Below the pieces are notes generated by a model. That model did no database searches. It was given only the letters and a program-made list of their open reading frames with translations, and was not told the DNA's origin. From CAYVBJ01 sp964415185 (GTDB lineage Bacteria > Bacteroidota > Rhodothermia > Balneolales > Balneolaceae), in contig CAYPZI010000154.1 in assembly GCA_964415185.1 (NCBI GenBank), forward strand, positions 1 through 6,508: a DNA stretch of 6,508 nucleotides, read 5' to 3'. Below, piece by piece: positions 5,715 to 6,508 of this stretch (position 1 is its first letter; every line of letters starts with the position of its first letter). A program made the position numbers and the translations under genes.

Positions 5715-6508
5715 ATGTCGTTTGAACTGAATGATTTTCAGAAGGATGTGATCGAAGCGTGCCGGGTGAAGCCGGTGGTGATCGATTTCTGGGCTCCGTG
5801 GTGCGGGCCCTGCAAGCAGCTTGGGCCCGTGATTGAAAAGCTGGCAGGTGAGGCAAAGGGAAAATGGAAGCTGGTGAAGATCGATACCGACCGGCATCCC
5901 GACCTGGCATCACATTTCAATGTGAGAGGCATTCCTTCCGTGAAAATGGTTTACGAAGGTGCCATCATTGCCGAATTTACGGGTGCACAGCCGGAATCGA
6001 TGATCCGGAACTGGCTGAAGGAGAACCTGCCGGAGGGTACCGGTGAAGATGAAGGCCGGCAGGAAAGTATAAACGAGCGTCTGGCTGCAGGAGATCGAAG
6101 TGGTGCACTTAAAATAGCGGAAAAAAATACCAAAGATGCGGATGATGCATTGTTTGCAAAGCTGGCTATGTTATCCCTGCCCGGCAATATCAAACAGGCT
6201 GAAAAATGGCTGGGCCGCGTGGAGGAAAAAGAAAAATTTGATATTGAGACAGAAGTACTGGAAACGGCCAAACGCCTGAAGAAAATTAAAGATGGTGATA
6301 TCAGCCTGAACGGGTCGAAACTGGCACCGGCTTACAAACAGGCTGCGAATGACCTGTTTGATGAAAAGTTTGAAGAGTCGCTTGAGGGATTTATCCAGTG
6401 CCTGCAAGCCGACCGCCAGCTTGATGACGATGGCCCGCGAAAAGCTTGCATTGCCATCTTTCAGATGCTGGGGGATGTGCATCCGTTAACACAGCGCTAC
6501 AGGCGGAT
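5715..6508 (+). CDS. cnoX: Thioredoxin-TPR co-chaperone, CnoX/YbbN family (3' end cut)
   Basis: In this family, an N-terminal thioredoxin fold joined to TPR-like helices protects client proteins during oxidative stress and hands them to GroEL/DnaK for refolding (known for E. coli CnoX). Here 264 codons are present and the frame is still open at the window edge. The visible end DVHPLTQRYRR matches the near-C-terminal motif of the family (E. coli protein 284 residues), so probably only a short tail is missing. The thioredoxin domain covers about 5-105, with D24, the active site WCGPC at 29-33 (C30, C33) and the cis-proline loop RGIPS at 71-75. A charged linker lies at about 106-117 and the helical TPR-like region at about 117-264. 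Both active-site cysteines are present, unlike the E. coli protein, which lacks the first, so this copy may be redox active. The ATG at 5715 fits the domain start; the leader is A-rich without a strong Shine-Dalgarno. Confidence 0.9.
   Translation, partial: MSFELNDFQKDVIEACRVKPVVIDFWAPWCGPCKQLGPVIEKLAGEAKGKWKLVKIDTDRHPDLASHFNVRGIPSVKMVYEGAIIAEFTGAQPESMIRNWLKENLPEGTGEDEGRQESINERLAAGDRSGALKIAEKNTKDADDALFAKLAMLSLPGNIKQAEKWLGRVEEKEKFDIETEVLETAKRLKKIKDGDISLNGSKLAPAYKQAANDLFDEKFEESLEGFIQCLQADRQLDDDGPRKACIAIFQMLGDVHPLTQRYRR

Overview
The window is about 6.5 kb of bacterial chromosome with ordinary metabolic and housekeeping genes separated by repeat-rich spacers. All convincing genes lie on the + strand. 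None has a clear Shine-Dalgarno sequence. Several start codons follow A/T-rich leaders with weak matches to the Bacteroidota-type promoter (TTTG, then TAnnTTTG). Moderate GC, this start-site style and the gene set fit the Bacteroidota/Balneolota/Rhodothermota group. That placement is an inference; there is no rRNA or other marker here. A run of exactly 100 N shows that this is a scaffolded draft assembly.

Layout. Bases 1-180 are one copy of a non-coding, hairpin-rich mobile-type repeat. Bases 181-512 hold no intact gene, only a doubtful minus-strand gene remnant. Then come glutaryl-CoA dehydrogenase (gcdH, 513-1724), a spacer with a stem-loop and a candidate promoter, a true-nitrilase-branch carbon-nitrogen hydrolase (1969-2862), and a 391-bp A/T-rich spacer with a solo repeat and a 15-bp inverted repeat. 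The DNA recombination protein rmuC follows (3254-4573). After it come a hairpin region and a 99-bp-period tandem array (about 4694-5094) broken by the N gap. Next are a small basic protein of unknown function (5177-5362), the second copy of the mobile-type repeat in opposite orientation (5388-5607), and a thioredoxin-TPR protein of the CnoX/YbbN family (5715 to the window end, lacking only its C-terminal tail).

The genes do not look like one operon: each is preceded by more than 100 bp of spacer. GcdH serves lysine/tryptophan-type catabolism, the nitrilase converts an unknown nitrile to an acid, RmuC acts in DNA maintenance, and CnoX acts in protein folding and redox protection. No link between them can be shown from sequence.

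I found no new multi-gene system. The most notable content is non-coding: the 220-bp MITE-like element with terminal inverted repeats and its inverted partner 5.2 kb away, the 99-bp array with a solo relative after the nitrilase gene, and the long inverted repeat in front of rmuC.
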